A stretch of DNA of 64,000 nt, from the NCBI RefSeq assembly GCF_003585765.1, contig NZ_CP021235.1, positions 2,170,001 to 2,234,000 on the forward strand, given 5' to 3'. The stretch is from Pontibacter actiniarum. GTDB taxonomy: Bacteria > Bacteroidota > Bacteroidia > Cytophagales > Hymenobacteraceae. Shown piece after piece: positions 8,346 to 17,748 of this stretch. The translations under genes and the position numbers were made by a program. Position 1 is the stretch's first letter. Each line of letters opens with the position of its first letter. Under the pieces are notes generated by a model. That model did not search any database. It was not told the DNA's origin and saw only the letters and a program-made list of their open reading frames with translations.

Positions 8346-9509
8346 ATGGCAAATGCAGTAGCAGAGAGCTCCCCCCTGACGCGCGTTACCTCCGAGCGCT
8401 ACCTGTCGCTGGATGTGCTGCGCGGGCTAACCGTAGCACTGATGGTAATAGTCAACACCCCCGGCAGCTGGGGCTCTATCTACCCGCCTCTCCGGCACGC
8501 CCCCTGGCACGGCTTTACAGTGACAGACCTGGTTTTCCCGGCCTTTTTGTTTGCGGTAGGCAACGCCATGAGCTTTAGCATGCGCAAGTTCTCCCTTCAG
8601 CCGGACAGCGTTTTCCTCAAGAAGGTCTTTAAACGCACAGCGCTTATCTTCCTGATCGGGGTGCTGCTGCGCTGCTACCCCTTTGTGGCGCACGCTGAGG
8701 GCGGGGGCCTGGAGCTGATCGACTTCTCTACGGTTCGCATCTTGGGTGTGCTGCAGCGCATTGCCCTCTGTTACCTTATTGGTTCCCTGGTGGTGCATTA
8801 CCTAAAGGTGAAGGGCTCCGTTATTTTCAGTGCCGTGGTGCTGCTCGGGTACTGGGCCGCCCTGTACTTCTTCGGCGACCAGCCGGACCCGTACAGCCTG
8901 GAAGGCAACGCAGCGCTCAAGTTTGACCTGCTTTTGTTCTCCCCGGAGATCTTGTACAAAGGCTACGGCATCCCGTTTGACCCGGAGGGGCTGCTCAGCA
9001 CGCTGCCTGCGGCGGTGAACGTGATTGCCGGTTACCTGGTGGGCGTGTTTATTCAGAGGAGCGGCAACAACCTGGGCACCGTGCTGAAGCTGAACCTGGC
9101 CGGAGCCGCCGTTATCGCCGTGGCCTTGGTTTGGGACCTGGTATTCCCGATCAACAAAGCCCTCTGGACAAGCTCTTATACGTTGCACTCGGTTGGCTTG
9201 GTGATGGTGGTACTGGGCACGCTTATGCTTGTTATTGAGGTGGCCAAGTTAAAGAAGTGGACCTACTTCTTCGAAGTGTTCGGCAAAAACCCCCTTTTCA
9301 TCTTCAGTATGTCTGTGCTTGTGATCAAGACCCTGAGCTTTATAAAGGTGGATGAGGAAACGCGCCTGAGCCGCTGGATTTACCAGAACTGGTTCCTGAG
9401 CTGGGGTGAAGGGGAGTTCGCCTCCCTGATGTTTGCCCTCGCTTACATGCTGCTGCACTGGCTGATGGGCTACTGGATGGACCGCAACAGAATCTACATC
9501 AAAGTATAA
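8346..9509 (+). CDS. NagX-like membrane acyltransferase (HGSNAT/DUF5009-type)
   Basis: A 387-residue polytopic protein of about ten membrane segments. The opening RYLSLDVLRGLTVALMVIVN followed by HGFTVTDLVFPAFLFAVG is the signature of the heparan-alpha-glucosaminide N-acetyltransferase/NagX group, where a histidine in the early loop (here APWHGF) accepts the acetyl group from cytosolic acetyl-CoA. In Bacteroidota such proteins are often linked to amino-sugar use, but no nag genes are adjacent here. Start ATG at 8346 follows a 100-base AT-rich spacer. Symbol withheld since the substrate is not shown. Confidence 0.82.
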   Translation: MANAVAESSPLTRVTSERYLSLDVLRGLTVALMVIVNTPGSWGSIYPPLRHAPWHGFTVTDLVFPAFLFAVGNAMSFSMRKFSLQPDSVFLKKVFKRTALIFLIGVLLRCYPFVAHAEGGGLELIDFSTVRILGVLQRIALCYLIGSLVVHYLKVKGSVIFSAVVLLGYWAALYFFGDQPDPYSLEGNAALKFDLLLFSPEILYKGYGIPFDPEGLLSTLPAAVNVIAGYLVGVFIQRSGNNLGTVLKLNLAGAAVIAVALVWDLVFPINKALWTSSYTLHSVGLVMVVLGTLMLVIEVAKLKKWTYFFEVFGKNPLFIFSMSVLVIKTLSFIKVDEETRLSRWIYQNWFLSWGEGEFASLMFALAYMLLHWLMGYWMDRNRIYIKV

Positions 9510-9528
9510 GTACAGATATACCCAGAAA

Positions 9529-9573
9529 CAGCAGCGCCCGGCACAGAAATATGCCGGGCGCTGCTGATTTTTA
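9529..9573. terminator. bidirectional terminator between convergent genes
   Basis: Perfect 15-bp stem (9529-9543 with 9552-9566, loop of eight), followed by ATTTTT on the plus strand and with a short T stretch on the minus side. It separates the plus-strand membrane acyltransferase from the minus-strand EF-hand gene. Confidence 0.85.
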
Positions 9574-9591
9574 GCATTTTAAAGTATAGAA

Positions 9592-10179
9592 TTAAGATCC
9601 GTAGTAGCGGTTATACCTTTCGTCATACTCGTTGTTGTCCAGCATGTTGTCGTCGTTCTGATCCCAGGCACTGAATACACCGTCGGAGTACTCCCGCTCG
9701 TTGATCATCTTATCGCGGTCAGCGTCCCAGTCGTTGTAGTAGTTGGAGTTGGCAAAGCCGGTTCTAAATTCGTTCTCGTCGAGGTTGTTGTCTGAGTTAG
9801 CGTCCCACTCGCTCCAGTTCTGGTCTGCCATGCCGTAGTCTCTCGTGGCTGTAGACCACTCGTTTTCATCAATAAGCTCGTCGTCGTTCTGGTCCCAGGT
9901 GTCGTAGAAACCGCTGTTAAACTCGTTCTCGTCCAGCAGCTCATCGTCGTTCTCGTCCCAGTCGCCGTAGCGGTTGTTAGAGGCAAAGGTGGTGTTGAAC
10001 CTGTCTGTGTCCCAGTTGTCCATCACACCGGCATCCTCCTCCACCTCGTTGGTGGCCACCACTTCGTTTTCTTCAGCGGTTTCGTAGTTCTCGCCGCCAC
10101 AGGCTACCAGGCCAGCCAGCAGGGCAAAGCAGGCTCCGTTTCTTAATAACTTAAATAAGTTTATCTCTCTCGTCTTCAT
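9592..10179 (-). CDS. EF-hand repeat lipoprotein
   Basis: A 195-residue lipoprotein: signal sequence ending LAGLVAC (lipobox), an acidic linker, then five DxNxD-type calcium-binding loops (for example DENDDELLDENEF, DQNDDELIDENEW, DANSDNNLDENEF, DADRDKMINEREY, DQNDDNMLDNNEY) spaced about 25-30 residues apart. It is very acidic and rich in Trp just before each loop (xxWD). Start taken at ATG 10179; the in-frame TTG at 10203 adds eight residues before a good signal peptide. Likely surface or periplasmic calcium binding; no enzymatic domain seen. The gene is minus strand, downstream of mgsA by 270 bases. Confidence 0.8.
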   Translation of the reverse strand: MKTREINLFKLLRNGACFALLAGLVACGGENYETAEENEVVATNEVEEDAGVMDNWDTDRFNTTFASNNRYGDWDENDDELLDENEFNSGFYDTWDQNDDELIDENEWSTATRDYGMADQNWSEWDANSDNNLDENEFRTGFANSNYYNDWDADRDKMINEREYSDGVFSAWDQNDDNMLDNNEYDERYNRYYGS

Positions 10180-10389
10180 AGTTTCCGTTTTTAGTTCAAT
10201 CAATTCTCTACTTTTAGTTTACGATGCCATGGTGCCAACAGGTTTGAAGGGCTCCACAAGAGAAGTGAACACCCCTCCTGTATAAGTGCAGGTAAGCGAG
10301 AGCTTAGCGAAACGTGAAAAAAACGGTGCAATTTGAACAGCGCAGCGCAACAGGTTTCCGGCCAACCGGAAGGCACAGGCACAAAAAAA

Positions 10390-10421
10390 GCACCCACTAC
10401 TGCAAAGGCAGCCGCAAGTGC
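10390..10421 (-). terminator. possible terminator of mgsA
   Basis: On the minus strand, GCAC (10421-10418) pairs with GTGC (10393-10390) around an inner CTGC/GCAG hairpin (10400-10411), followed by seven T. The stem is imperfect. Confidence 0.45.
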
Positions 10422-10450
10422 GTCTTCGGTACTAAAGTAAAATCCCGCTG

Positions 10451-10816
10451 TTACTCCTCCAGTATGATCAGGTCGGCAGAGGCACGGTTAAGTGCAATCG
10501 GGATGTTGTTGATCACGGCCGTACGTATCAGCGTCTGGATGTCGTGCTCATGGCCGTGTGGCGTCTCCGCATCAATGAAGAAGATAATCTTGTGTACCTC
10601 TCCCTGCAGAATTTTAGCCGCCAGCAGGATATCGCCGCCGCTAGGGCCGTGGCCAAAGCCTTTCACCCCCAGGTCCAGCATGTCGTTGAGCAGCTTGGAG
10701 GTGTTGGTCGTTCCGATCAGTTCATGGTCCTTGAGCACCTCATGGTGCACCTTGGCCCAGTTCAGCAGATCATTCTTCCGGCTGTTGTGCGCAATTAACG
10801 CAATGGTTGTTCTCAT
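10451..10816 (-). CDS. mgsA: methylglyoxal synthase
   Basis: Converts dihydroxyacetone phosphate to methylglyoxal and phosphate, a relief path for sugar-phosphate stress. The 121-residue protein contains the whole set of family motifs: ALIAHNSRKND at the N-terminus, GTTNTSKLL (phosphate binding), GPSGGDI with the catalytic aspartate, and TPHGHEHDIQTL. I start at ATG 10816; the longer frame adds 37 residues that are not part of the family and crosses the promoter box at 10858-10865. Confidence 0.93.
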   Translation of the reverse strand: MRTTIALIAHNSRKNDLLNWAKVHHEVLKDHELIGTTNTSKLLNDMLDLGVKGFGHGPSGGDILLAAKILQGEVHKIIFFIDAETPHGHEHDIQTLIRTAVINNIPIALNRASADLIILEE

Positions 10817-10857
10817 AAAGTATAATTTATACGGGCTGCCTCTCTGGTAGCTTCGCC

Positions 10858-10865
10858 CAAAGATA
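10858..10865 (-). promoter_or_regulatory. -7 box of mgsA
   Basis: Minus-strand TATCTTTG, an exact TAnnTTTG match, with a predicted start near 10851 and a leader of about 35 bases. Confidence 0.55.
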
Positions 10866-11000
10866 AGCTTTTTTACCGAAGTGCAGTCGCCCTGCTGCAC
10901 CGCTTGGTAAAGCGGCAACGGCCACACCCCACTCAGCCACTACCTCCGGGAGCAGGAGGAGATACTTGCCCAAAAGCCTGCATAATTGCACAATTTTTGC

Positions 11001-11008
11001 TATCTTTG
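11001..11008 (+). promoter_or_regulatory. -7 box of the cold-shock-linked small gene
   Basis: TATCTTTG, an exact TAnnTTTG match preceded by an AT-rich stretch. The nearest TTG (10986-10988) is too close for a normal -33 spacing. If used, it yields a leader of about 300 bases. Confidence 0.5.
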
Positions 11009-11015
11009 TAATAGA

Positions 11016-11317
11016 TGCTTTTTTTCATCTCTTCCTGAATTCAGGCTCCTTACCACTCCTGGCCCTTCCGTTTTTTATAACCAGCCAGCGATTTTAATCC
11101 AGGAGCGTCCGTAAAGCCTTCTACGGCTTTCTTCCGGCGGCATCAGCATAACTGTTACAGCCGCACTTCCAGCAACACCAGAAGAGACAGAAATTGTATC
11201 CCTGGCAGCTATGCCCTGCCGCTTCAAAATGCCCCTAAGCCGCGCCAGCGCGTATAAGCTATAGCACGGCTTGCTTTACGAAAAGAGGGCTGATCTTTTA
11301 ACTAAAAACACACACGT
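11016..11317 (+). promoter_or_regulatory. long structured 5' leader (candidate RNA thermosensor-type UTR)
   Basis: About 300 bases between the TATCTTTG box and the next gene contain no ORF I can support. It starts with a small hairpin around a T-run (AGATG...CATCT) and has AAAGCC (11113-11118) pairing with GGCTTT (11125-11130). Long leaders are characteristic of cspA-type cold-shock mRNAs; the downstream product resembles part of a Bacteroidota cold-shock protein, which is the reason for this suggestion. Confidence 0.4.
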
Positions 11318-11536
11318 ATGGGTAGATCTCAGAACACCTTCATGAAGAAACAACGCGAAAAGAAAAAGCAGAAGAAAAAAGAGGAAAAGGTGCAGCGTAA
11401 GCAAGAGCGCCAGGAGAACTCCACTGGAGGAAGCCTGGAGGAGATGATCGCTTATGTGGATGAATTCGGAAACATTACCGACACCCCACCTGAGGAACAG
11501 AAAAAAGATTCCCCCGATGAAGAAGAAAAAGCTTAA
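11318..11536 (+). CDS. small charged protein resembling the N-terminal extension of Bacteroidota cold-shock proteins
   Basis: A 72-residue protein in three parts: MGRSQNTFMKKQ, a Lys/Arg/Glu-rich helix, and EEMIAYVDEFGNITDTPPEE followed by an acidic tail. From memory, this order (GRSQxTF, basic helix, YVDEFGNITDTPPD) forms the N-terminal region of longer cold-shock-domain proteins in Flavobacteria and relatives. Here the gene stops before any OB-fold cold-shock domain, and a terminator follows 25 bases later, so no such domain can be recovered by frameshift. RNA or ribosome interaction is plausible from the charge pattern but is not demonstrated. Confidence 0.75.
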   Translation: MGRSQNTFMKKQREKKKQKKKEEKVQRKQERQENSTGGSLEEMIAYVDEFGNITDTPPEEQKKDSPDEEEKA

Positions 11537-11560
11537 CACGCGCGCTGCAGTACCGCCAGG

Positions 11561-11593
11561 GCAGGCTACGATGTATATCTAGCCTGCCTTTTT
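11561..11593. terminator. intrinsic terminator
   Basis: Perfect 8-bp stem GCAGGCTA (11561-11568) / TAGCCTGC (11580-11587) with an 11-base loop and a following CTTTTTG tract. It terminates the small charged-protein gene, and may also insulate the convergent serine hydrolase gene. Confidence 0.8.
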
Positions 11594-11634
11594 GTTTTCT
11601 GAGGCACGCTGCTGCAGTGGCTCATTCCCTTCTT

Positions 11635-12873
11635 TTACAGCCGCTCCTTCTCTTTCCGCTCCGCAGCACTGCTGCTGGCCATACTGACCGGCTTGGCCGG
11701 GAACAAAAGGTGCTGGATCTCTTTTACGTACTTCAGGCTGCCGTTGGGCACATTGCTAAGCACGATGAGCGCGCTGTGCTCTTTGGGGTTTCGCAAAAGA
11801 TAGGTTGTGTAACCGTGCCATAAGCCGGCGTGGTACACCACGGTGTCGCCACTCGCCACCTGCCGGATACGCCAGCCAAACCCGTAGTCTTCGTCTTTCT
11901 TCCTGAGGCGCGAACCTGTAAAGGCTTCCGCCAGCGTTTCCTGTTTTACCAGCTTTTGCGTGTACAGCGCCTGGTCCCACTTATACAGATCCTCTACCGT
12001 GGAGTACACCCCTTTATCGCCAAGTACAGTGTCTAAGTAGTCAGGGGTCCTTTTTCTACGGCCGCCCGTGTGGCCTGTGGCCACCCCATCGTGCTGCTCC
12101 GCGCGAGCTGTGCTGAACGTAAAGGTATCCGTCATTTGCAGGGGCCCAAAAATGTGCTTTTGCATAAAGCGCGCGAAGGGCTCCCCCGACGCCTTGGTGA
12201 CGATGGAAGCCAGCAGAGCGTACCCGGTGTTGCTATAGTCGAAGTGGGTATTGGGCTGATAGTAGATGCCGGGCTGGTGCACCGCCATCAGGCGCAGCAC
12301 GTCCTCGTTGGTGATCGGCACCCTACGGTCGGGCCAGAGGTGATCACTGAAATAGGTGTAGTTCGGCAAGCCAGACCGGTGGGTAAGCAAGGCACGGATC
12401 GTGATGCCTTTGTAGGGGAAAGACGGAATGTACTGCTGCACGCTGTCGTCGTAGCTAAGCTTGCCCTGCTCCTGCAGCATCATAATTGCCATGGCCGTAA
12501 ACTGCTTGGACACCGACGCGAGCTGAAAGGCAGTTTGGGTGGTCAGGGTGTCTTTGCTCCTGAAGTCGGCGTAGCCAAAGGCACCCTTGTAAACGACCTG
12601 ATCATACTTGGTAACCAGCACCGTTCCGTTAAAGCCCTTTTTCTTCTGGAGGTACGAGAAAGCGGAGTCGAGCTGGCTGCCCAGCTGCCTCGCCCGGTCG
12701 GCAGTAAAGGAGGCCGGAGCCGTTACCCGCTGCCTGTCATCCTCCACCTCCTTCGGGGCCGGAGGGGCAAGCGGTGCCTCCTTCTTGGTTTGCTGGCAAG
12801 CAACCAGGGACAGAAAAACGAGCGATGCGCTAAGGCACCTGTGCAAAAGGGATTGTACTCTAAGAATGGTCAT
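11635..12873 (-). CDS. serine hydrolase lipoprotein of the class C beta-lactamase/PBP-like family
   Basis: A 412-residue lipoprotein (signal sequence ending LSLVAC, Cys26) with a beta-lactamase-fold hydrolase domain. The catalytic SxxK is SVSK (S120, K123), the second motif YxN is YSN in HFDYSNTGY (about residue 215), and the third is the HAG of VVYHAGLWHGY near the C-terminus, as in EstB/Pab87-type peptidases and esterases rather than in KTG beta-lactamases. Probable periplasmic peptidase or esterase; beta-lactam resistance is not implied. The ATG at 12873 gives the complete signal peptide. Minus strand, single gene. Confidence 0.85.
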   Translation of the reverse strand: MTILRVQSLLHRCLSASLVFLSLVACQQTKKEAPLAPPAPKEVEDDRQRVTAPASFTADRARQLGSQLDSAFSYLQKKKGFNGTVLVTKYDQVVYKGAFGYADFRSKDTLTTQTAFQLASVSKQFTAMAIMMLQEQGKLSYDDSVQQYIPSFPYKGITIRALLTHRSGLPNYTYFSDHLWPDRRVPITNEDVLRLMAVHQPGIYYQPNTHFDYSNTGYALLASIVTKASGEPFARFMQKHIFGPLQMTDTFTFSTARAEQHDGVATGHTGGRRKRTPDYLDTVLGDKGVYSTVEDLYKWDQALYTQKLVKQETLAEAFTGSRLRKKDEDYGFGWRIRQVASGDTVVYHAGLWHGYTTYLLRNPKEHSALIVLSNVPNGSLKYVKEIQHLLFPAKPVSMASSSAAERKEKERL

Positions 12874-13034
12874 ACCTCAAAACTACCAACACCAAAACCA
12901 GCTACAAATGTAAGCGTTCGGCTTCAGTACGCTAGTATAAACGAACAGTTTTTGCGGATCTTGTTTCTGAGGAGCCCCGCGGCAGTATTTTTTGCAGGTA
13001 TGCGAAGGTCGGCCAGCCGGGCGTGCCCCCTGCA

Positions 13035-13112
13035 AAAGAAAAGCCGCACCTACCCCGCCAACAGGCATCGGTAAGTGCGGCAAGTATAAAAGCACCAGCA
13101 CAGGTGCTGGTA
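13035..13112 (-). terminator. tandem hairpins ending the 13133-13531 gene
   Basis: Reading the minus strand, a 7-bp hairpin ACCAGCA/TGCTGGT is followed by GCTTTTATACTT, and then a second stem GCCGCAC...GTGCGGC followed by TTTTCTTTT. Either could stop transcription coming from the acidic-protein gene. Confidence 0.6.
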
Positions 13113-13132
13113 AAAAAATCCGGTGTTGGCTG

Positions 13133-13531
13133 TTACTCAGCTGTCCAGAGTACGCGCTCCTGGTCAGAGAGGATCAGCAGGATGCGGGGCGGGTTGGCAA
13201 CCAGTACCAGGCGCATCTCTACTCCCGGGAAGGAGTCTGACTCAACCCAAACGCCCTCTGCCTCTTCGCTGTCTTCCAGGGCCTTTGTGTCCAGCGTGCT
13301 GGCCATGTAGGCTGTCGGCAGCAGTATATCGGCATCTGACTTTATCTTGCCGTGCACGTCTTCCAGTACGTCCTCCAGCTCATCGCCGTACTCTTCGTTA
13401 AAATCGTCCTCCAGGTCGTGCAGCTCTTCTTCTATGTCATCATAGCGTGCATCGTTGTAGTCAAGTTTGCTTAGCTCTTGCTTTTTCTCCAGGATGGCCA
13501 CAATGGACTCGTTCAGGGCTTTTGCGTTCAT
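13133..13531 (-). CDS. conserved-looking acidic protein of unknown function
   Basis: A 132-residue protein that I do not recognise. The first half is strongly acidic and helical (EEELHDLEDDFNEEYGDELEDVLE, shown here only as its character: repeated Asp/Glu with regular hydrophobics), probably a coiled-coil-like helix pair; the second half is beta-rich (VEMRLVLVANPPRILLIL). No signal peptide or membrane segment, so cytosolic. Its codon use matches neighbours and it has its own terminators, so it is likely a real gene. It is divergent from hppD with about 150 bases between them. Confidence 0.65.
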   Translation of the reverse strand: MNAKALNESIVAILEKKQELSKLDYNDARYDDIEEELHDLEDDFNEEYGDELEDVLEDVHGKIKSDADILLPTAYMASTLDTKALEDSEEAEGVWVESDSFPGVEMRLVLVANPPRILLILSDQERVLWTAE

Positions 13532-13669
13532 GTCGTATCGTATTTTTTACAAAGTTGACAACATGCCTCAGCAATTGCAAGTAATCACATTGATAATTTG
13601 CCCGCCGCCGCCCCCTTTTGATACTGGCTTAAAAAATGTATTTTTACATAAACGTCACCTTAAAACTAA

Positions 13670-14773
<1,104 letters not shown>

Positions 14774-14839
14774 GCCGGAAATAAAGTATAGCCGCGTGTA
14801 ATTGTGGCTAAAATACCTTTATTTTGATATAACTATATT

Positions 14840-14894
14840 TCACACCAGTTCTTCGGCTGCGCGTTTAGGGCAACAAGAGCTGGTGTGATTTTTT
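14840..14894 (+). terminator. terminator downstream of hppD
   Basis: A 14-bp stem (14840-14853 with 14875-14888) with one G-U pair and a 21-base loop, followed by six T. Confidence 0.75.
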
Positions 14895-14966
14895 GTCTTG
14901 GCACTTTGCCCGAGGCAAAACAACCCACACAGAATACCGCTACTAAAATAACAGCGTAAACAGACT

Positions 14967-16700
14967 ATGATTGAGACATCTGTAAAACAAAAGATTGACC
15001 AGTGGCTGGCCGGCAACTACGATGCGGCTACCAAACAGGAGATAAACGGCATGCTGGAGCGCAACGAGCACGAGGCGCTGTCAGACGCTTTTTACCGCAA
15101 CCTGGAGTTCGGCACGGGCGGGTTGCGCGGCATTATGGGGGCTGGCAGCAACCGCATGAACCGCTACACCCTGGGCATGGCCACACAGGGGCTGTGCAAC
15201 TACCTGAAGCAGAACTTCCCGGGTGAGCAGGTAAAGGTGGCCATTGCCCACGACTGCCGCAACAACTCCGATGTGTTTGCCCGCATTGCCGCCGAAATCT
15301 TCTCGGCCAACGGCATCAAAGTATACCTGTTCGAGGCGCTGCGCCCGACGCCGGAGCTGTCGTTCGCCATCCGCCACCTGGGCTGCCAGAGCGGCGTGGT
15401 GGTAACAGCCTCGCATAACCCCAAAGAGTACAACGGCTACAAAGTATACTGGAACGACGGTGCGCAGGTAACCGCCCCGCACGACAAGAACATCATCGGC
15501 GAGGTGAACAAGATCACGTCTATCGATGAGGTGAAGTTTGAGGCAAACCCGTCCCTGATCGAGCCGATCGGCAAGGAGGTGGACGAAGCGTATATGCAGG
15601 AGGTGCAGAAACTGTCGGTTTCCAAAGAGGCCATCCAGCGCCAGCACGACCTGAAGATTGTTTACTCCTCGATACACGGCACCGGTATAACCCTGGTACC
15701 GGAAGTGCTGAAGCGCTTCGGCTTTACCAACGTGCACGTGGTGGAGGAGCAGGCAGAGCCGAACGGCAACTTCCCGACGGTGGTGTACCCGAACCCGGAG
15801 GAAAAAGAAGCCATGACGCTGGCCCTGAACAAGGCCCGCGACATTGACGCAGACCTGGTGATGGCCACCGACCCGGACTCGGACCGCGTAGGCATCGCTG
15901 TGAAAAACCAGAAAGGCGAGTTTGTGCTCCTGAACGGCAACCAGACGGGCGCCCTGCTCATCAACTACCTTTTGCAGGCCTGGCAGAAAGCCGGCAAGCT
16001 CACAGGCAAAGAGTTCGTGGTGAAAACCATCGTCACCACCGACCTGATCAAGGAGATCGCCGACAGCTATGACGTGACCATGTACGAAACCCTGACCGGC
16101 TTCAAGTATATCGCGGAGGTGATCCGGGAGAAAGAAGGACAGGAAGTGTACATTGGCGGTGGCGAGGAAAGCTACGGCTACATGATCGGCGACTTTGTGC
16201 GCGACAAGGACGCGATATCCGCCTGTGCCCTGATCGCCGAGATGGCGGCCGTAGCCAAAGACAACGGCCAGAGCCTGTTCGAGATGATGGTGGGCATGTA
16301 CACCAAGTATAACTTCTACAAAGAGGAACTGGTGTCCTTCACGAAGAAAGGCCAGCGCGGCGCGGAGGAAATCCAGCAGATGATGGCCGACATGCGCAAC
16401 AACCCGCCCAAGCAGATCGCCGGTGCCAACGTGGTGGAAGTACGCGACTATAAAATGAGCACCCGCAAACTGCTCATGACCGGGGAAGAGCACAAACTGA
16501 CGCTGGAAAGCTCCAACGTGCTCCAGTACCTGGCCGAAGACGGCAGCAAGGTATCTGCCCGCCCTTCCGGCACCGAGCCGAAGATCAAGTTCTATATCAG
16601 CGTAAACGAGCCCCTTGCCGCTGCCGCAGACTATGAAGCCACGGAGCAAAAGCTAGCGCAGAAAATTGAGCAGGTACTGAAAGACCTGAAGCTGAAGTAA
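14967..16700 (+). CDS. phosphosugar mutase (phosphoglucomutase/phosphomannomutase family)
   Basis: A 577-residue alpha-D-phosphohexomutase. The phosphoserine loop is TASHNPKEYNGYKVYW (Ser149), the metal loop DPDSDR is near residue 302, the sugar-binding loop is GGEESYGYMIGDF and the phosphate loop RPSGTEPKIKFYI, giving four complete domains in the usual order. It interconverts hexose-1- and -6-phosphates, probably glucose; the exact substrate (PgcA-type) cannot be read from the motifs. Single gene between hairpin-bounded spacers. Confidence 0.93.
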   Translation: MIETSVKQKIDQWLAGNYDAATKQEINGMLERNEHEALSDAFYRNLEFGTGGLRGIMGAGSNRMNRYTLGMATQGLCNYLKQNFPGEQVKVAIAHDCRNNSDVFARIAAEIFSANGIKVYLFEALRPTPELSFAIRHLGCQSGVVVTASHNPKEYNGYKVYWNDGAQVTAPHDKNIIGEVNKITSIDEVKFEANPSLIEPIGKEVDEAYMQEVQKLSVSKEAIQRQHDLKIVYSSIHGTGITLVPEVLKRFGFTNVHVVEEQAEPNGNFPTVVYPNPEEKEAMTLALNKARDIDADLVMATDPDSDRVGIAVKNQKGEFVLLNGNQTGALLINYLLQAWQKAGKLTGKEFVVKTIVTTDLIKEIADSYDVTMYETLTGFKYIAEVIREKEGQEVYIGGGEESYGYMIGDFVRDKDAISACALIAEMAAVAKDNGQSLFEMMVGMYTKYNFYKEELVSFTKKGQRGAEEIQQMMADMRNNPPKQIAGANVVEVRDYKMSTRKLLMTGEEHKLTLESSNVLQYLAEDGSKVSARPSGTEPKIKFYISVNEPLAAAADYEATEQKLAQKIEQVLKDLKLK

Positions 16701-16723
16701 GCTCTTTTATACCTTGAAAGTAG

Positions 16724-16781
16724 TGGCTAAGCAGCAGGAGTAAAACCCCGTGGCTTAGCCATTTCTTTTACTCCTGCTGCT
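16724..16781. terminator. interleaved inverted repeats downstream of the phosphosugar mutase
   Basis: Two perfect inverted repeats are interleaved: A TGGCTAAGC (16724-16732) with A' GCTTAGCCA (16753-16761), and B (16730-16745) with B' (16766-16781), a 16-bp match. Arm A overlaps B by three bases, so the stems are largely exclusive or could form a pseudoknot. A/A' is followed by TTTCTTTT and could act as the terminator. Confidence 0.65.
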
Positions 16782-17051
16782 TTCCAGCCGCTTCGTCAGG
16801 CAACACACAAAGCAAGGCCGGCTCCCCTGCCCTTTGCTAAACGCGAGAGGTACCCCGAAGACTTTTCAGGCATCAGCCCCCCGCCGGAGCTGGTGCCTAT
16901 GCCAGGCAGCAGGCTATGCCCGCCGGGGCAACAAACCTGCTTTTTCCGGCTAACAACACCGCGCCAGCTGCGGTAAAAGTAACGCAGGCTTCTTACATTT
17001 ACGGCGGCTTGCAACAGGCAAGCGCCACCACCTAAACACGACGACTACTCC
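16782..17051. other. spacer without recognisable gene
   Basis: Some 270 bases before the nitroreductase start. No perfect -7 box, ORF or further hairpin stands out. Confidence 0.35.
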
Positions 17052-17639
17052 ATGAATGAGCTATTCCAACATATAAAACAAGTTGTAGAAACCCGCCGCA
17101 CCACCAAACCGCTGAAGATGAACGGGGAGCGCATCCCCGATGAGCAGGTGGAGCAGCTCCTCCGGCTAGCCGACTGGGCCCCTACCCACGGCCACACCGA
17201 GCCCTGGCGCTTTATTGTATACACTGGCGAGGCAGCCACTGGCTTTTGCCAGCAGCATGCCGAGCTATACAAACAGAACATTGCGCCCGATAAATACCAG
17301 CAAGACAAGTACGAAAAGCTGCTGCACATGGGCGACAAAGCCTCCCACATCCTGGTGGCCTACATGCAGCGGGGCAACCTGCCCAAGATACCGGCTCTTG
17401 AAGAAATTGCAGCTGTTTCCTGCGCTATTCAGAACGTGCTTCTGGGTGCCACTGCCCTTGGGCTCGCCAGCTACTGGGGCTCCGGGGGAATGGCCTACCA
17501 CCCCAGCATGAAGGAGCACCTGCAACTACGGGAGGAGGACCAGGTGCTGGGGATCATTTACCTGGGCTATGGCGACAACGCTTCGGGCGAAGGCAAACGT
17601 GTTACCCCCCTTGCCGATAAGGTGGTTTGGCGGCGGTAG
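17052..17639 (+). CDS. nitroreductase-family FMN oxidoreductase (YdjA-like)
   Basis: A 195-residue single-domain flavoprotein. The N-terminal ETRRTTKPLK corresponds to the RxS/T phosphate-binding segment for FMN, followed by LLRLADWAPTHGHTEPWRF, and the C-terminal GIIYLGYGD is typical of the family. YdjA-type members are short, as here. It reduces nitro compounds or related electrophiles with NAD(P)H; the physiological substrate is unknown. It precedes pgk by 110 bases but pgk has its own promoter. Confidence 0.85.
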   Translation: MNELFQHIKQVVETRRTTKPLKMNGERIPDEQVEQLLRLADWAPTHGHTEPWRFIVYTGEAATGFCQQHAELYKQNIAPDKYQQDKYEKLLHMGDKASHILVAYMQRGNLPKIPALEEIAAVSCAIQNVLLGATALGLASYWGSGGMAYHPSMKEHLQLREEDQVLGIIYLGYGDNASGEGKRVTPLADKVVWRR

Positions 17640-17673
17640 TTGCCCGTTCACTTTCATACTATAGTCAATTCAC

Positions 17674-17681
17674 TATATTTG
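17674..17681 (+). promoter_or_regulatory. -7 box of pgk
   Basis: TATATTTG, an exact TAnnTTTG match, with a predicted start near 17688 and a leader of about 60 bases. Confidence 0.55.
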
Positions 17682-17748
17682 TAGAGCAACATTTTTCCGT
17701 GAAACACGAAAAACGAGTTAGCGATCAAACGAAATTTAACCATACCGC

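Noticed and set aside
15081..16649. Antisense frame of about 520 codons opposite the phosphosugar mutase
   Set aside because: Shadow of the real gene, His/Val-rich composition without domain character.
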